Origin: Burkholderiales bacterium
GTDB taxonomy: Bacteria > Pseudomonadota > Gammaproteobacteria > Burkholderiales > Casimicrobiaceae
Reading direction: 5' to 3'
Assembly (NCBI GenBank): GCA_905339295.1
Contig: CAJPFI010000017.1
Location: 1-64,000 of the forward strand
DNA length: 64,000 nucleotides
Under the pieces are notes generated by a model. The model worked only from the letters and a program-made list of their open reading frames with translations, was not told the DNA's origin and searched no databases. The position numbers were made by a program, and so were the translations under genes. Positions 43,378-54,091 of this stretch are shown here, piece by piece; positions within the stretch are counted from its first letter, which is position 1, and every line of letters begins with the position of its first letter.

Positions 43378-44154
43378 TCACGGCATGTACTGCCCGCCGT
43401 TCACCTCGATGATCTGACCGGTGACGTAGCCGGACAGCGCGTCGGACGCGAGGTAGAGGAATGCGCCGGCGCACTCGTCGGCGGTCCCGAGGCGCGCCAT
43501 CGGGATCGCGCCCTTGAACGTCTCGAGCATCTGCGGCGTCGAGTAGCGCTCGTGGAACGGCGTGGCGATGACGCCCGGCGACACCGCGTTCACGCGGATG
43601 TTGTCCCTGACGAGCTCCTTTGCCGCGCCGCGCGTGAACGTGCTGACGAATCCCTTCGCCGACGCGTACATCGACGCGCCCGCGCCGCCGCCGTTGCGGG
43701 CCGCGATGCTGGTCACGTTGACGATGTTGCCGCGGCCGGCGCGGCGCATGTGCGGCACGACGGCAGCGATCGCCATGACGACCGAGCGGACGTTCAGGTC
43801 CACCACCTCGTCGAAGAACGCGTCGTCGATCTCGGCGATCGGCACGCGGCGCACGAGCCCGCCGGCGTTGTTGATCAGGATGTCGATGCCGCCCATCGCC
43901 GCAGCCGCCTCGCCGACGACCCGGCGCACCGTCTCGCTGGCGGTGAAGTCGCCGCCCACCAGGTGCGCCTGCCCGCCGGCGAAGCGCACGTCCGCGGCGA
44001 CTTCCTCGGCGCGGTTGCGGCTCGCGTTGTAGTGGATCGCGACCTTGCATCCCGCGCGCGCGAACGCCTTGGCCGCGGCCGCGCCGATGCCCGTCGACGC
44101 GCCGGTGATCAGGACCGCCTTGCCCGCGAGATCGGGCACGATCGTCTCTTGCAC
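43378..44154 (-). CDS. SDR family NAD(P)-dependent oxidoreductase
   Basis: A 258-aa classical short-chain dehydrogenase. The cofactor motif TGASTGIGAAAAKAF is near residues 18-32, NNAGG near 95, and catalytic Ser and Tyr-x-x-x-Lys are in NVTSIAARNGG and MYASAKGF near 145-165. The C-terminal GYVTGQIIEVNGGQYMP is standard. It resembles FabG/3-oxoacyl-ACP-reductase-like SDRs; the substrate is unknown. The start is GTG at 44154, 91 nt after prs. It lies between prs and rplY, which are normally adjacent, so it looks like an insertion into a conserved block. Confidence 0.9.
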   Translation of the reverse strand: MQETIVPDLAGKAVLITGASTGIGAAAAKAFARAGCKVAIHYNASRNRAEEVAADVRFAGGQAHLVGGDFTASETVRRVVGEAAAAMGGIDILINNAGGLVRRVPIAEIDDAFFDEVVDLNVRSVVMAIAAVVPHMRRAGRGNIVNVTSIAARNGGGAGASMYASAKGFVSTFTRGAAKELVRDNIRVNAVSPGVIATPFHERYSTPQMLETFKGAIPMARLGTADECAGAFLYLASDALSGYVTGQIIEVNGGQYMP

Positions 44155-44245
44155 GTTGCCTCCTGCCTGTGGACTGCCTGTCCGGGGCTCGCACGACCGG
44201 ACGCCGCGCGGCCCGTCGCCCCCGGGTCCCGGGCCCGTTCCGCCC

Positions 44246-45196
44246 TCAGTCGATGAACAGCGAGGAGACGGACTCCTCGTTGCTGATGCGCGTCATGGTC
44301 TCGGCGATCAGCTGCGCGCACGAGAGCTGCCGGATGCGCGGGCAGCCGCGCGCCTCCTCGGAGAGCGGGATCGTGTCGGTGACCACGATCTCGTCCATGT
44401 CGGACGCGGCGATCCGCGCGACCGCGCCGCCGGAGAGCACGGGGTGCGTGCAGTACGCGACCACCTTCTGCGCGCCGTGCTCCTTCAGCGCCGTCGCCGC
44501 CTTGCAAAGCGTGTTCGCGGTGTCGACGATGTCGTCCATGATCACGCAGGTGCGGCCCTCGACGTCGCCGATGATGTTCATCACCTCCGCCACGTTGGCC
44601 TTCGGCCGGCGCTTGTCGATGATGGCGAGGTCGGAGTCGAGTCGCTTCGCGATCGCGCGCGCGCGCACCACGCCGCCCACGTCGGGCGACACGATCAGCA
44701 GGTTGTCGTAGTTCCGCTTCCACAGGTCGCCCAGGAGGATCGGCGTCGCGTAGACGTTGTCCACCGGGATGTTGAAGAAGCCCTGGATCTGGTCGGCGTG
44801 CAGGTCCATCACCATCATGCGGTCGACGCCCACCGTCGTCAGCATGTCCGCGACGACCTTCGCGCTGATCGGCACGCGCGCCGAGCGCGGGCGGCGGTCC
44901 TGGCGCGCGTAGCCGAAGTACGGCAGCGCCGCCGTGATGCGCGCGGCCGACGCGCGCTTCAGCGCGTCGACCATCACCATCACCTCCATCAGGTTGTCGT
45001 TGGTCGGCTGGCAGGTCGACTGCAGCACGAAGACGTCGCGGCCGCGCACGTTCTCGAGCAGCTCGACCATCACCTCGCCGTCGGAGAACTTTCCGACGAT
45101 CACCCGTCCGAGGCTCAGGTTCAGGTGCCGGCAGACCGCCTCCGCGAGCTTCGGGTTCGCGTTGCCGGTGAAGACGCGCATCCGTTCGTAGGCCAT
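44246..45196 (-). CDS. prs: Ribose-phosphate pyrophosphokinase
   Basis: A 316-aa PRPP synthetase. Motifs include the ATP-binding [20 protein letters not shown] near residue 95-114, the divalent-metal loop [11 protein letters not shown] near 130, and the PRPP loop [17 protein letters not shown] near 218. It makes PRPP for nucleotide, His, Trp and NAD synthesis. The start is ATG 45196 ([15 protein letters not shown]); an internal ATG five codons later is possible. It sits directly downstream of tRNA-Gln, the usual betaproteobacterial order. Confidence 0.96.
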   Translation of the reverse strand: MAYERMRVFTGNANPKLAEAVCRHLNLSLGRVIVGKFSDGEVMVELLENVRGRDVFVLQSTCQPTNDNLMEVMVMVDALKRASAARITAALPYFGYARQDRRPRSARVPISAKVVADMLTTVGVDRMMVMDLHADQIQGFFNIPVDNVYATPILLGDLWKRNYDNLLIVSPDVGGVVRARAIAKRLDSDLAIIDKRRPKANVAEVMNIIGDVEGRTCVIMDDIVDTANTLCKAATALKEHGAQKVVAYCTHPVLSGGAVARIAASDMDEIVVTDTIPLSEEARGCPRIRQLSCAQLIAETMTRISNEESVSSLFID

Positions 45197-45264
45197 GGTC
45201 CGGATCTCCAGACGCGACGCGGGCAGGTCGCCGGCCTTCCGGCGGCCTGCCCGACGCGTCAATG

Positions 45265-45341
45265 TGGCTGGGGAGGAAGGATTCGAACCCTCGAATGCCG
45301 GAATCAAAATCCGGTGCCTTAACCAGCTTGGCGACTCCCCA
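45265..45341 (-). tRNA. tRNA-Gln (anticodon TTG)
   Basis: The reverse strand folds as a 77-nt tRNA. The acceptor stem is tggggag/ctcccca with encoded CCA (45267-45265), the anticodon stem is ccgga/tccgg around the loop tttTGat giving TTG, and the T arm is ggGTTCGAAtcc. The weak first pair (U1-A72) is characteristic of tRNA-Gln. It lies between ispE and prs. Confidence 0.97.
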
Positions 45342-45424
45342 GCGGAAACCGGCGCACGACCCCGAACCGGGCCGACGCGCGCGGGGACCGCCGGATCCCC
45401 GCATCTCGTCCTGCCTCCGAGACT

Positions 45425-46261
45425 CTACGCGAACGCCGCGAGCGGATGCCGCGCAAGCGTCCGGACGACCCGGTGGCGCAATCCCGCGGGCAGCCCGCGG
45501 CTGGCGCCGCGCGCGTCGTCTTCGCGCGCGAACGGCGCGAACACGCACGCGCCGGAACCGGTCATCCTGGCCTGCGGCGACAGCCTCGACATTGCCGCGA
45601 GCGCGTCGGCCACGGCCGGATGCCGGACGCATGCGGCGCCCTCGAGATCGTTCCGGCCGTAACTCTCGGAAAAGACGTCCATTTTCGCCGACGGCGTCGA
45701 ACGTGTCAAATCCGGCGCCGCGAAAATGTTCGCCGTCGGGACGTGCGCGTCCGGAAACGCGAGCACGAGCCAGGTCGCGGGCATCGTCATCGCGGTCAGA
45801 CGTTCGCCGATCCCGCGCGCGAGCGCGGTCCCGCCGAACACGAAGAACGGCACGTCGGCGCCGAGTTCCGCGCCGAGAGCGACGAGCCGCGCGCGCGCGA
45901 GCCCGAGGTCCCAGAGCCGGTTGAGCGCGAGGAGCACGCTCGCCGCGTCCGAGCTGCCGCCGCCGAGCCCCGCGCCCGTCGGGATCGCCTTGTCGATCGC
46001 GATCGCCACGCCGGCGCGGCTGCCGGTGGCGTCCTTGAGGCGGCGCGCGGCGCGCAGCGCGAGATCCTCCTCGACCGCGACGCCGGGAACCTCGCCCGAG
46101 CGCACGATCGCGCCGTCGTCGCGCGTCTCCAGCGTGAGCGTGTCGGCGAGGTCGACGAGCGAGAGCAGCGACTCGAGCGTGTGGTAGCCATCCGCGCGCC
46201 GCCCGGTCACGTGCAGGAACAGGTTGACTTTCGCCGGCGCGGGAACGACGAGGCGGCGCAT
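45425..46261 (-). CDS. ispE: 4-diphosphocytidyl-2-C-methyl-D-erythritol kinase
   Basis: A 278-aa GHMP kinase. It opens PAPAKVNLFLHVTGRRADGY, with the ATP-binding PTGAGLGGGSSDAASVLLAL near residues 92-111 and the C-terminal RMTGSGACVFAPF near 240. It phosphorylates CDP-methylerythritol in the MEP isoprenoid pathway. It is followed by tRNA-Gln and preceded by lolB (13-nt gap), the canonical lolB-ispE-tRNA-prs order. Confidence 0.95.
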   Translation of the reverse strand: MRRLVVPAPAKVNLFLHVTGRRADGYHTLESLLSLVDLADTLTLETRDDGAIVRSGEVPGVAVEEDLALRAARRLKDATGSRAGVAIAIDKAIPTGAGLGGGSSDAASVLLALNRLWDLGLARARLVALGAELGADVPFFVFGGTALARGIGERLTAMTMPATWLVLAFPDAHVPTANIFAAPDLTRSTPSAKMDVFSESYGRNDLEGAACVRHPAVADALAAMSRLSPQARMTGSGACVFAPFAREDDARGASRGLPAGLRHRVVRTLARHPLAAFA

Positions 46262-46274
46262 GCGGGCCCGCGCG

Positions 46275-46820
46275 TCAGCGCCACGCGTCGATCACGACGC
46301 GGACCTCGAGGTCGGGATAGCTCGCGACGAGCCGCGACGGTCGCGTGGCGCCGTCCGCGTACGCAAACGCGACCGACCAGCCTCCCTGGTGCAGCATCGC
46401 GGCGCGGCCCGACGCGTCGCGCTCGATCGCGTGCGCGAGCCCCGGGCGCGGTGCGCCGCGGATCCACCACGAGAGGCTCTCCACGGGCAGCGGAAAGCCG
46501 AGCGCGCGATCGGCGAGCGTCGCGACGTCGGGAGCGCGCTCCACCGCCCCGTCGGCCTTCTCGATCGACGCGCCGTCCGCGGCGCGCTCGAGGCGCGCGA
46601 GCGTCGTGCCCATCGGCGTGGCGAGCGAGATGGTGTCGCGCTCCGCCGCGTGCTCCCAGAGGAAATGCGCAGCGACGCCTTCGGTGCCGCGCCGCGCGGA
46701 GAGCCGCCCGCTCACGTCGAACGGCGCGTCCGCGACGACCCCGACGTCCGGCGGCGGCGCGGGGAGGGTCGCGCACGCCCCGACGAGGAGCGCACAGGCG
46801 GCATGCGCGAGGCGACGCAA
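46275..46820 (-). CDS. lolB: Outer-membrane lipoprotein receptor LolB
   Basis: A 181-aa lipoprotein with signal sequence and lipobox LLVGAC (Cys near residue 16). The body has the LolB pattern: [20 protein letters not shown] near 34-53, [12 protein letters not shown], and [19 protein letters not shown] near 110. LolB inserts lipoproteins delivered by LolA into the outer membrane. The start is TTG at 46820. It lies between the TPR gene and ispE, as usual. Confidence 0.92.
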   Translation of the reverse strand: MRRLAHAACALLVGACATLPAPPPDVGVVADAPFDVSGRLSARRGTEGVAAHFLWEHAAERDTISLATPMGTTLARLERAADGASIEKADGAVERAPDVATLADRALGFPLPVESLSWWIRGAPRPGLAHAIERDASGRAAMLHQGGWSVAFAYADGATRPSRLVASYPDLEVRVVIDAWR

Positions 46821-46845
46821 GGGGCGGGCCGGGGCCTGTCGGACC

Positions 46846-48621
46846 CTAGCGCGACAGCCGCCGCACGGTCTCGAGCAGGACCGGGTGGTCGGGCGCGTCC
46901 TTCAGTTGCGCCGCCCACACGTCCCTCGCGCGCTGGTGCTCGCCCTTGGCCCACAGCACCTCGCCCAGGTGCGCGGCGATCTCGGCGTCCGGCCGGCCCG
47001 CGAACGCGCGGCGCAGATACGCCTCGGCCTCGTCGTAGCGGCCGAGCTTGTAGAGCGCCCATCCCATGCTGTCGAGGATGAACGGGTCGTCGGGCGCGAG
47101 CTTCAACGCCTTCTCGATCAGCGCGCGCCCTTCCTCCGCGCGCGCCGTGCGGTCGACGAGCGTGTAGCCCAGCGCGTTCAGCGCCTGCGGGTCGTCCGGC
47201 TTGACCTCGATGAGCCGCTTCAGCCGCGATTCGGCGACGTCGAGCCGGTCGATCTTCTCGGCGACCATCGCGAGGTCGTAGAGCAGGTCCGGTTCGTCGG
47301 GATGCTCGACGAGGCCCTGCTCGAGCAGCGCGAAGGCGCCGGCCGGGTTTCCCGTTTCGCGCAGCAGCGACGCCTCGGCCTGGCGCACCTGGATGCGCTG
47401 CTCGATCGTCACCGCGGGCAGGTCCGCGAGCCAGCGGCGGCCCTCGTCGACACGCCCGAGCTTGCCGAGGACCGCGGCAACGCGCAGCTTCGCGAGCCAG
47501 CCGCGATCGCCCTCGCCGACGCCCTTGTAGCGCGCGAGCGCCTCGTCGTAGCGCTTCGTCTCCTCGGCGATCTGCGCGAGGTAGAGCTGCGCGGCACCGT
47601 CGTCGTCGCCCGCCGCGGCGAGCCTGGCGAACCGCGCCTCGGCGGCGGACCAGTCCTTCATCTGGTAGGCGAGGATCGCGGCGCCCATCGCGTATTCGCG
47701 CACCTCGGGCTCCTCGACCGCCAGCGCCTCGAAGATCGCGCGCGCCTCGGCGAGCCGCTTCTGCTCGACGTAGAACTGCGCGAGCGCCGCGCGCGCCGCA
47801 CGCGAGCCGGGCTCGGCCTTCAGGAACGACTGGAGCCACGCGACCGCCTCGGCGTCCGAGCGCTTGGCCAGGATCTCCGCCTTGAGCAGCGCGGCGCGTT
47901 CCCAGTCGGGCTTGAGCGCGAGCGCGCGGTCGACGCGCTCGAGCGCGGCGGTGACCCTCGCCGCGTCGGTCGGCCCGGCGTTGAGCGCGGCGAGCGCGAC
48001 GGCGAAATGCGCCTCGGGCGACGACGCGTACGGCGCCGCGAGGTCGCGGATCATCTCGTACACGGCAGCCTTGTCGTTCTGGCGCGCGAACGCGCGGTTG
48101 AGCTGCAGGAACGCGTCGGCGACGCCGGAACCCGTGAGCGCCTGGTCGGCGAGCAGCTTCTCGAGACGGCTCCTGAGGTCGACCGCGCCCGGCGAGCCGG
48201 GATCGCGCTCGACCGGCGCGCCGGACGCGAGCGCGGACAGGATCTGGCGCGGACGCTCCGCGTCGGGCGCGAGCTCCAGCCACAGCCGGGCGCCTGCCTC
48301 GGCCACCGCCTGCTGGCGCGTGGCGTACGCGATCTCGGTTGCCCGGCGCGCGAGGCGCGCATCGTTCAGCTCCCGCGCCACCTCGAGGTAGGCGCGCGCC
48401 GCCACGCCGGGGTCGCCGCGCTGCAGTGCGATGTCGCCCAGCAGGAGCCGGTAGAACAGGTCGGCGGGCAGACCGGTCGGCAAGCCGCCCGGCGCGGCGG
48501 GCGCTTCGCCCGCCTTCGGTTCGGCCGGCACGGGTTGGGCCAGCGCGACGGGCGGCGCGGCGAGCGCCCACAGCAGTGCCGCCGCGATCAGCGGGTGACG
48601 GAAGTTGCGGCTCGTCGACAT
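46846..48621 (-). CDS. Periplasmic tetratricopeptide-repeat protein
   Basis: A 591-aa protein with a signal peptide (ends PPVALAQP, about residue 28) followed by a long array of TPR units, for example [20 protein letters not shown] near 55 and [20 protein letters not shown] near 530. No enzymatic domain is evident. Proteins of this kind precede lolB-ispE in many betaproteobacteria; a role as an envelope scaffold is inferred. The start is ATG 48621; an in-frame ATG 14 codons upstream would spoil the signal peptide. It is transcribed divergently from mutM. Confidence 0.88.
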   Translation of the reverse strand: MSTSRNFRHPLIAAALLWALAAPPVALAQPVPAEPKAGEAPAAPGGLPTGLPADLFYRLLLGDIALQRGDPGVAARAYLEVARELNDARLARRATEIAYATRQQAVAEAGARLWLELAPDAERPRQILSALASGAPVERDPGSPGAVDLRSRLEKLLADQALTGSGVADAFLQLNRAFARQNDKAAVYEMIRDLAAPYASSPEAHFAVALAALNAGPTDAARVTAALERVDRALALKPDWERAALLKAEILAKRSDAEAVAWLQSFLKAEPGSRAARAALAQFYVEQKRLAEARAIFEALAVEEPEVREYAMGAAILAYQMKDWSAAEARFARLAAAGDDDGAAQLYLAQIAEETKRYDEALARYKGVGEGDRGWLAKLRVAAVLGKLGRVDEGRRWLADLPAVTIEQRIQVRQAEASLLRETGNPAGAFALLEQGLVEHPDEPDLLYDLAMVAEKIDRLDVAESRLKRLIEVKPDDPQALNALGYTLVDRTARAEEGRALIEKALKLAPDDPFILDSMGWALYKLGRYDEAEAYLRRAFAGRPDAEIAAHLGEVLWAKGEHQRARDVWAAQLKDAPDHPVLLETVRRLSR

Positions 48622-48738
48622 CGGGACAGGATTCCTTCCGCGCTCGCGCTCGCCGCGGTCCATTCGATCTTAGGCTATAGTCCGCGGCCCAACAAACGCG
48701 TGCGACGGGCGAGGACACCCGCGCAACGCCAGCGCCCA

Positions 48739-49578
48739 GTGCCCGAGCTCCCCGAAGTCGAGACCATCCGCAGGGGCGTCGCACCGGCACTCGTCGGCCG
48801 ACGAGTCGCCGCCGTGCAAGTCTACGACCGACGTCTGCGCTGGCCGGTTCCGTCCGGCCTCGAGAACGCGCTGCGCGGTCGCGACGTCGTCTCAGTCGAC
48901 CGTCGAAGCAAGTACTTGCTCTTCCGTATGGTCGCGCGGTCCGGCGCGACGACGGACGCCGGCACGCTTCTCGTCCACCTGGGAATGACCGGCAGCCTGC
49001 GGCTGCACCGCCCGGCGCCGGCGCCCGGAACGCACGACCATGTCGACCTGAGGTTCGACGACGGCTCGACGTTGCGCTACCGGGATCCGCGGCGATTCGG
49101 GACCATGCTGTGGATCCCGGGGGATGCCGCGGATCACCCGCTGCTCGCCCGTCTCGGTCCCGAACCGTTCTCGGCCGGGTTCGATGCCGCCACGACCCAC
49201 CGCGCGACCCGCGGGCGTCGGGTGGCGATCAAGCTCGCGCTCATGGACAACCGGCTGGTCGTGGGCGTGGGCAACATCTACGCGAACGAGGCGCTGTTCC
49301 GCGCAGGCATCCGGCCCACGCGCGCCGCCGGGAGGCTTTCCCGCGCGAGGATCGCCCGCCTGGTCGACGAAGTGCGCGCGACGCTCGCCGACGCCCTCGA
49401 CAAGGGCGGCAGCACGCTGCGCGACTACGTCGACAGCTCGGGCCGGCCTGGGGCGTTCCAGCTCGGGTACGCGGTCTACGGACGCCCGGGCGAGCCTTGC
49501 CCGGTCTGCGGGACGCCGATCCGGACCGTGCGCCAGGGGCAACGTTCGACGTTCTACTGTCCGACCTGCCAGGTCTAG
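48739..49578 (+). CDS. mutM: Formamidopyrimidine-DNA glycosylase MutM (Fpg)
   Basis: A 279-aa base-excision enzyme. After the GTG start at 48739 comes [12 protein letters not shown], giving the catalytic N-terminal Pro and Glu. The conserved Lys is in RRSKYLLF near 57. The helix-two-turn-helix region has [20 protein letters not shown] near 168-187, and the C-terminal zinc finger is CPVCGTPI...FYCPTC. It removes 8-oxoguanine and formamidopyrimidines. It is divergent from the TPR gene, with a TATAGT -10-like sequence at 48676-48681. Confidence 0.95.
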   Translation: MPELPEVETIRRGVAPALVGRRVAAVQVYDRRLRWPVPSGLENALRGRDVVSVDRRSKYLLFRMVARSGATTDAGTLLVHLGMTGSLRLHRPAPAPGTHDHVDLRFDDGSTLRYRDPRRFGTMLWIPGDAADHPLLARLGPEPFSAGFDAATTHRATRGRRVAIKLALMDNRLVVGVGNIYANEALFRAGIRPTRAAGRLSRARIARLVDEVRATLADALDKGGSTLRDYVDSSGRPGAFQLGYAVYGRPGEPCPVCGTPIRTVRQGQRSTFYCPTCQV

Positions 49579-49750
49579 CGGGTCAGGGCCGCGATGGTCG
49601 GCACCCCGCCCGGCCGGTGCGGCAGGACCGCATCGCCATGGACAACTGCGGCTCCGGCCCCTTCCGCGCGCCCGGCACAACTCGTGCTTTCGACCTGTGT
49701 GATACAGTCGCCGCCGCCGATCGCGCGCCGGCGGCGCGCCAGGGGAGCCG

Positions 49751-51715
49751 ATGATTCACACCCGCGAGCTCGCAGCCCGATTCGAGGCCTACGGCGACTG
49801 GCGCCGGCGCCTGTCAGCGGGCGTCGCGGCGCTGCACGACTGGCTCGCGGACCAGGACCTCACCGACGCCCAGGCCGACCTGCGCATCCAGCGCCTGCTC
49901 GAGCGGCTGCACCAGGACAAGCTCGTCGTCGCGTTCGTCGCCGAGTTCTCGAGGGGCAAGTCCGAGCTCATCAACGCGATCTTCTTCGCGGATTTCGGGC
50001 AGCGGCTGCTGCCGTCGGCGGCCGGGCGCACGACGATGTGCCCGACCGAGATCCTGCACGACGCATCCCGGCCGCCGTCGATCCGGCTGCTGCCGATCGA
50101 GACTCGGCTGAAGGACGGCACGGTCTCCGAACTCAAGAACTACGCGGACGAGTGGGTGACGCTTCCGCTCGACCTCGCATCCGCGGAACGGATGTCCGAC
50201 GCGCTCGCGCGCGTGTCGCAGGTGAAGCGCGTACCCGTCGCGCTCGCCCGCCGCTACGGGCTGCACGACGAGGACCTCGTCGCGCCGCACGAACGCCGCG
50301 ACGAGGGCAGCGTCGACATCCCGTGCTGGCGCCACGCGGTCATCAACTTCCCGCACCCGCTCCTGAAACAGGGCCTCGTGATCCTGGACACGCCCGGATT
50401 GAATGCGGTCGGCACCGAGCCGGAGCTGACGCTCTCGCTGCTGCCGAGCGCCCACGCCGTGCTGTTCATCCTCGCGGCGGATGCCGGCGTCACGAAGACC
50501 GACCTCGAGGTCTGGAACGAGCACCTGGCCGGCGCCGACCCGGCGACGCTGGCGGGGCGGCTCGTGATCCTGAACAAGATCGACGGCCTGTGGGACGAGA
50601 TGAAGTCGGCCGCCGAGATCGAGGCGGAGATCGCGCGCCAGGTGCGCCTGTCCGCGGAGACGCTCGGGCTCCCGGTCGGGCAGGTCTTCCCGGTGTCGGC
50701 GCAGAAGGCGCTCCTCGCCAAGGTCGGCGGCGACGACTCGCTGCTCGCGCGGAGCCGCCTGCCGCCCCTCGAGTCGGCGCTGTCCGACAAGCTCCTGCCC
50801 GCGAAGCGCGATATCGTCGGCGCGTCGGCGCTCTCCGAGGTGAAGGCGATCGTCGGCGGCGTCCGGGCGATCCTCGCCGCGCGCGCCGCGGGCATCGCCG
50901 AGCAAATCGCGGAGCTCGAGGCGCTGCGCGGCAAGAACCAGGACGTCGTCGAGCACATGATGCAGCGCGTGCGCGAGGAGAAGGCCTCGTTCGAGCGCGG
51001 CCTCGCGCGCTTCTCGGCTCTGCGCACGGTGTTCACGCAGCAGACGACCGCGCTCTACGACCTGATCGGGCTCGAGGCGCTGCGTGCCAACGCGGGCCGC
51101 ACGCGCCGCGCGATCGAGGCGAGCCTGTTCACGAAGGGCGTGCGCGGCGCGATGAACGACTTCTTCGCGCAGATCCGCGCCGACCTCGATGCCGCGGGCA
51201 GGAAGTCGGCCGAGGTCCACGAGATGATGAGCGCGATGTACGCGCGCTTCGCGAAGGAGCACAGCCTCGAGCCGTTCTCGCCGCCCCCGTTCTCGATGCT
51301 CAAGTACATGAAGGAGGTCGAGCGGCTCGAGCGCGCGTACCAGCGGCACATCAACACGCTGTGGAACATGGCGAGCAAGGCCAAGTTCCCGCTGATGAAG
51401 CGCTTCTTCGAGACCGTCGCCTCGCGCGTGCGGCACCTCTACGACGTCGCCAACCGCGACGTCGACGCCTGGCTCAAGTCGGTGATGTCGCCGCTGGAGA
51501 CGCAGGTGCGCGAGCACCAGCTCCAGCTCAAGCGCCGCCTCGAGAGCATCAAGCGCATCCACCGGGCGAGCGACGAGCTCGACGAGCGCATCGACGAGCT
51601 CGGGCAGCAGGGTGACGCGCTCCGAGCGCAGGTCCGCGCGCTCGACGCGCGCGTCGCGGTCATCGAGGCAATCGCGCGCAGCCGGGACGAGCTGCCGCTG
51701 GCGGCGAACGCGTAG
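49751..51715 (+). CDS. Dynamin-like GTPase
   Basis: A 654-aa bacterial dynamin-type protein. The G1 loop is FVAEFSRGKSELINAIFF near residues 62-79, G3 is LDTPGLNAVG near 213 and G4 is ILNKIDGLWDE near 278. The C-terminal 300 residues are helical and coiled (a predicted stalk), with a LREHQLQLKRR-like coiled-coil tail. No clear membrane helix is visible. The start is ATG 49751 with an AGGGGAG ribosome-binding sequence. Such proteins remodel or protect membranes; the specific role here is unknown. It stands alone, 5 nt from a convergent ferredoxin gene. Confidence 0.88.
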   Translation: MIHTRELAARFEAYGDWRRRLSAGVAALHDWLADQDLTDAQADLRIQRLLERLHQDKLVVAFVAEFSRGKSELINAIFFADFGQRLLPSAAGRTTMCPTEILHDASRPPSIRLLPIETRLKDGTVSELKNYADEWVTLPLDLASAERMSDALARVSQVKRVPVALARRYGLHDEDLVAPHERRDEGSVDIPCWRHAVINFPHPLLKQGLVILDTPGLNAVGTEPELTLSLLPSAHAVLFILAADAGVTKTDLEVWNEHLAGADPATLAGRLVILNKIDGLWDEMKSAAEIEAEIARQVRLSAETLGLPVGQVFPVSAQKALLAKVGGDDSLLARSRLPPLESALSDKLLPAKRDIVGASALSEVKAIVGGVRAILAARAAGIAEQIAELEALRGKNQDVVEHMMQRVREEKASFERGLARFSALRTVFTQQTTALYDLIGLEALRANAGRTRRAIEASLFTKGVRGAMNDFFAQIRADLDAAGRKSAEVHEMMSAMYARFAKEHSLEPFSPPPFSMLKYMKEVERLERAYQRHINTLWNMASKAKFPLMKRFFETVASRVRHLYDVANRDVDAWLKSVMSPLETQVREHQLQLKRRLESIKRIHRASDELDERIDELGQQGDALRAQVRALDARVAVIEAIARSRDELPLAANA

Positions 51716-51720
51716 CGTGG

Positions 51721-52474
<754 letters not shown>

Positions 52475-52478
52475 GGCG

Positions 52479-53066
52479 TCAACGCTCCGCTGCGCGGCGT
52501 CGCCCGGCGGGAGCCCGCGCGAGCGCGCAGAGCAGATGATAATGCACGCGCCCGGCGCGCCCGGCGCGGACGACCGCGAGGCCGGTCGGAGCCTCGATGC
52601 GACGCGCCGCCTCCGCGTAGATGACGCCGCCGTCGGCCAGACGCGCGGCGCAGGCGGGCAGCAGCCACGCCCAGGGGTCGTCGGCAAACGGCGGGTCGAG
52701 GAACACGACGTCGAAGCGCCTCGTCTCGCGCTCGAGCCATGCCCGCGCGTCGGCACGGTGGACCTCGAGCCCCGCCGCGCCGATCAGGCGCGCGTTGTCG
52801 GCGAGCGCGCGGACGAGCACCGCGTCCCGGTCGAGCGCGACCGCGAGCGTCGCGCCGCGCGACAGCGCCTCGAACGACATCGCTCCGCTCCCCGCGTAGG
52901 GCTCGAGCGTCGCGCGGGCGGTCAGGTCCTGCCCCAGCCAGTTGAACAGCGTCTCGCGCACCCGGTCCGGCGTCGGGCGCAGGCCCGGCACGCCGGGAAA
53001 GCGCAGCACGCGGCCGCGATGGCGCCCGCCGATGATGCGCACGCGATTCGTCGTCGGGATCGTCAT
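52479..53066 (-). CDS. rsmD: 16S rRNA (guanine-966-N2) methyltransferase RsmD
   Basis: A 195-aa SAM-dependent methyltransferase. It has [16 protein letters not shown] near 10-25, [16 protein letters not shown] near 30-45, the SAM motif [19 protein letters not shown] near 54-72 and the catalytic DPPF ([13 protein letters not shown]) near 122. It methylates G966 of 16S rRNA. It forms a cluster with coaD and is divergent from ftsY, sharing a 60-bp promoter gap. Confidence 0.94.
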   Translation of the reverse strand: MTIPTTNRVRIIGGRHRGRVLRFPGVPGLRPTPDRVRETLFNWLGQDLTARATLEPYAGSGAMSFEALSRGATLAVALDRDAVLVRALADNARLIGAAGLEVHRADARAWLERETRRFDVVFLDPPFADDPWAWLLPACAARLADGGVIYAEAARRIEAPTGLAVVRAGRAGRVHYHLLCALARAPAGRRRAAER

Positions 53067-53126
53067 GCGTGAGGGCCGCCATGGCGCGCCGGGTAGAATT
53101 GTATTTCAGTGCCGACCGCCCCCACG

Positions 53127-54080
53127 ATGCTCGACCTGTTCAAGCGCAAGACCGAGGACGCCGCGCCGAAGCGCTCGTGGACCGAGCGGCTCGCGGGCGG
53201 GCTCGCCGCGTCGCGCGACCGGCTCTCGGGCGCGCTCGCCGGCGTGTTCCGCCGCCGCGCGCTCGACGACGAGGCGCTCGAGGAGCTCGAGGGCGCCCTC
53301 CTCACGTCCGACGTCGGCGTCGCCGCGACCGCACACCTGCTCGAGGACCTGAAGGCCCGCTACCGCCGCGCGGGAGCCGACGCGGATCCGCGCGCGCTGC
53401 TGCGCGAGTCGCTGCTCGCGCTGCTCGCGCCGCTCGAGCGCCCGTTCGCGATCGGGCCCGAACGCCCGTTCGTGATCATGATCGCGGGCGTGAACGGCGC
53501 GGGCAAGACGACGTCGATCGGCAAGCTCGCGAAATGGCTGCAGCAGCAGGGCCTCTCGGTTCTGCTCGCGGCGGGCGACACGTTCCGCGCGGCGGCGCGC
53601 GAGCAGCTCGCCGTGTGGGGCGAGCGCAACGGCGTCTCCGTGATCGCGCAGGCCGGCGGCGATCCGGCTGCCGTCGCGTTCGACGCGGTCGGCGCGGCCG
53701 CGGCGCGCGGCATCGACGTCGTGCTGGCCGACACCGCCGGGCGGCTGCCGACGCAGCGCAACCTGATGGACGAGCTCGCGAAGGTGAAGCGCGTGATCGG
53801 CAAGGCCCGGGGCGGCGCGCCGCACGCCGTGCTGCTCGTCCTCGACGCGAACACTGGTCAGAACGCGCTTGCGCAGGTCGCCGCGTTCGACCGCGCCGCG
53901 GGGCTGACCGGGCTCATCCTCACCAAGCTCGACGGCAGCGCGAAAGGCGGCGTGGTCGCCGCCATCGCGCGCGAGCACCCGGTCCCGCTGGCGTTCATCG
54001 GCGTGGGCGAGGGGATCGACGACCTGCGGCCGTTCGCGGCCGCCGAGTTCGTCGACGCGCTCCTGCCGGCCGACGCCTGA
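53127..54080 (+). CDS. ftsY: Signal recognition particle receptor FtsY
   Basis: A 317-aa SRP GTPase. The NG core has the helical N domain (about 25-105), P-loop GVNGAGKTTSIGKLAKWL near 122-139, ADTAGRLPTQRNLMDELAK near 203, TKLDGSAKGGV near 272 and the closing GVGEGIDDLRPF. It targets inner-membrane proteins to SecYEG and YidC. The acidic A domain of E. coli FtsY is absent, as usual in this group. ATG 53127 (MLDLFKRK) is preferred; an in-frame GTG lies at 53109. It begins the ftsYEX set. Confidence 0.95.
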   Translation: MLDLFKRKTEDAAPKRSWTERLAGGLAASRDRLSGALAGVFRRRALDDEALEELEGALLTSDVGVAATAHLLEDLKARYRRAGADADPRALLRESLLALLAPLERPFAIGPERPFVIMIAGVNGAGKTTSIGKLAKWLQQQGLSVLLAAGDTFRAAAREQLAVWGERNGVSVIAQAGGDPAAVAFDAVGAAAARGIDVVLADTAGRLPTQRNLMDELAKVKRVIGKARGGAPHAVLLVLDANTGQNALAQVAAFDRAAGLTGLILTKLDGSAKGGVVAAIAREHPVPLAFIGVGEGIDDLRPFAAAEFVDALLPADA

Positions 54081-54091
54081 CCGGTCCCGGC

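Noticed and set aside
45265-45341. tRNA-Gln as an integration site for a mobile element
   Set aside because: No repeated 3' end of the tRNA or integrase gene was found nearby; flanking genes are in their usual order.
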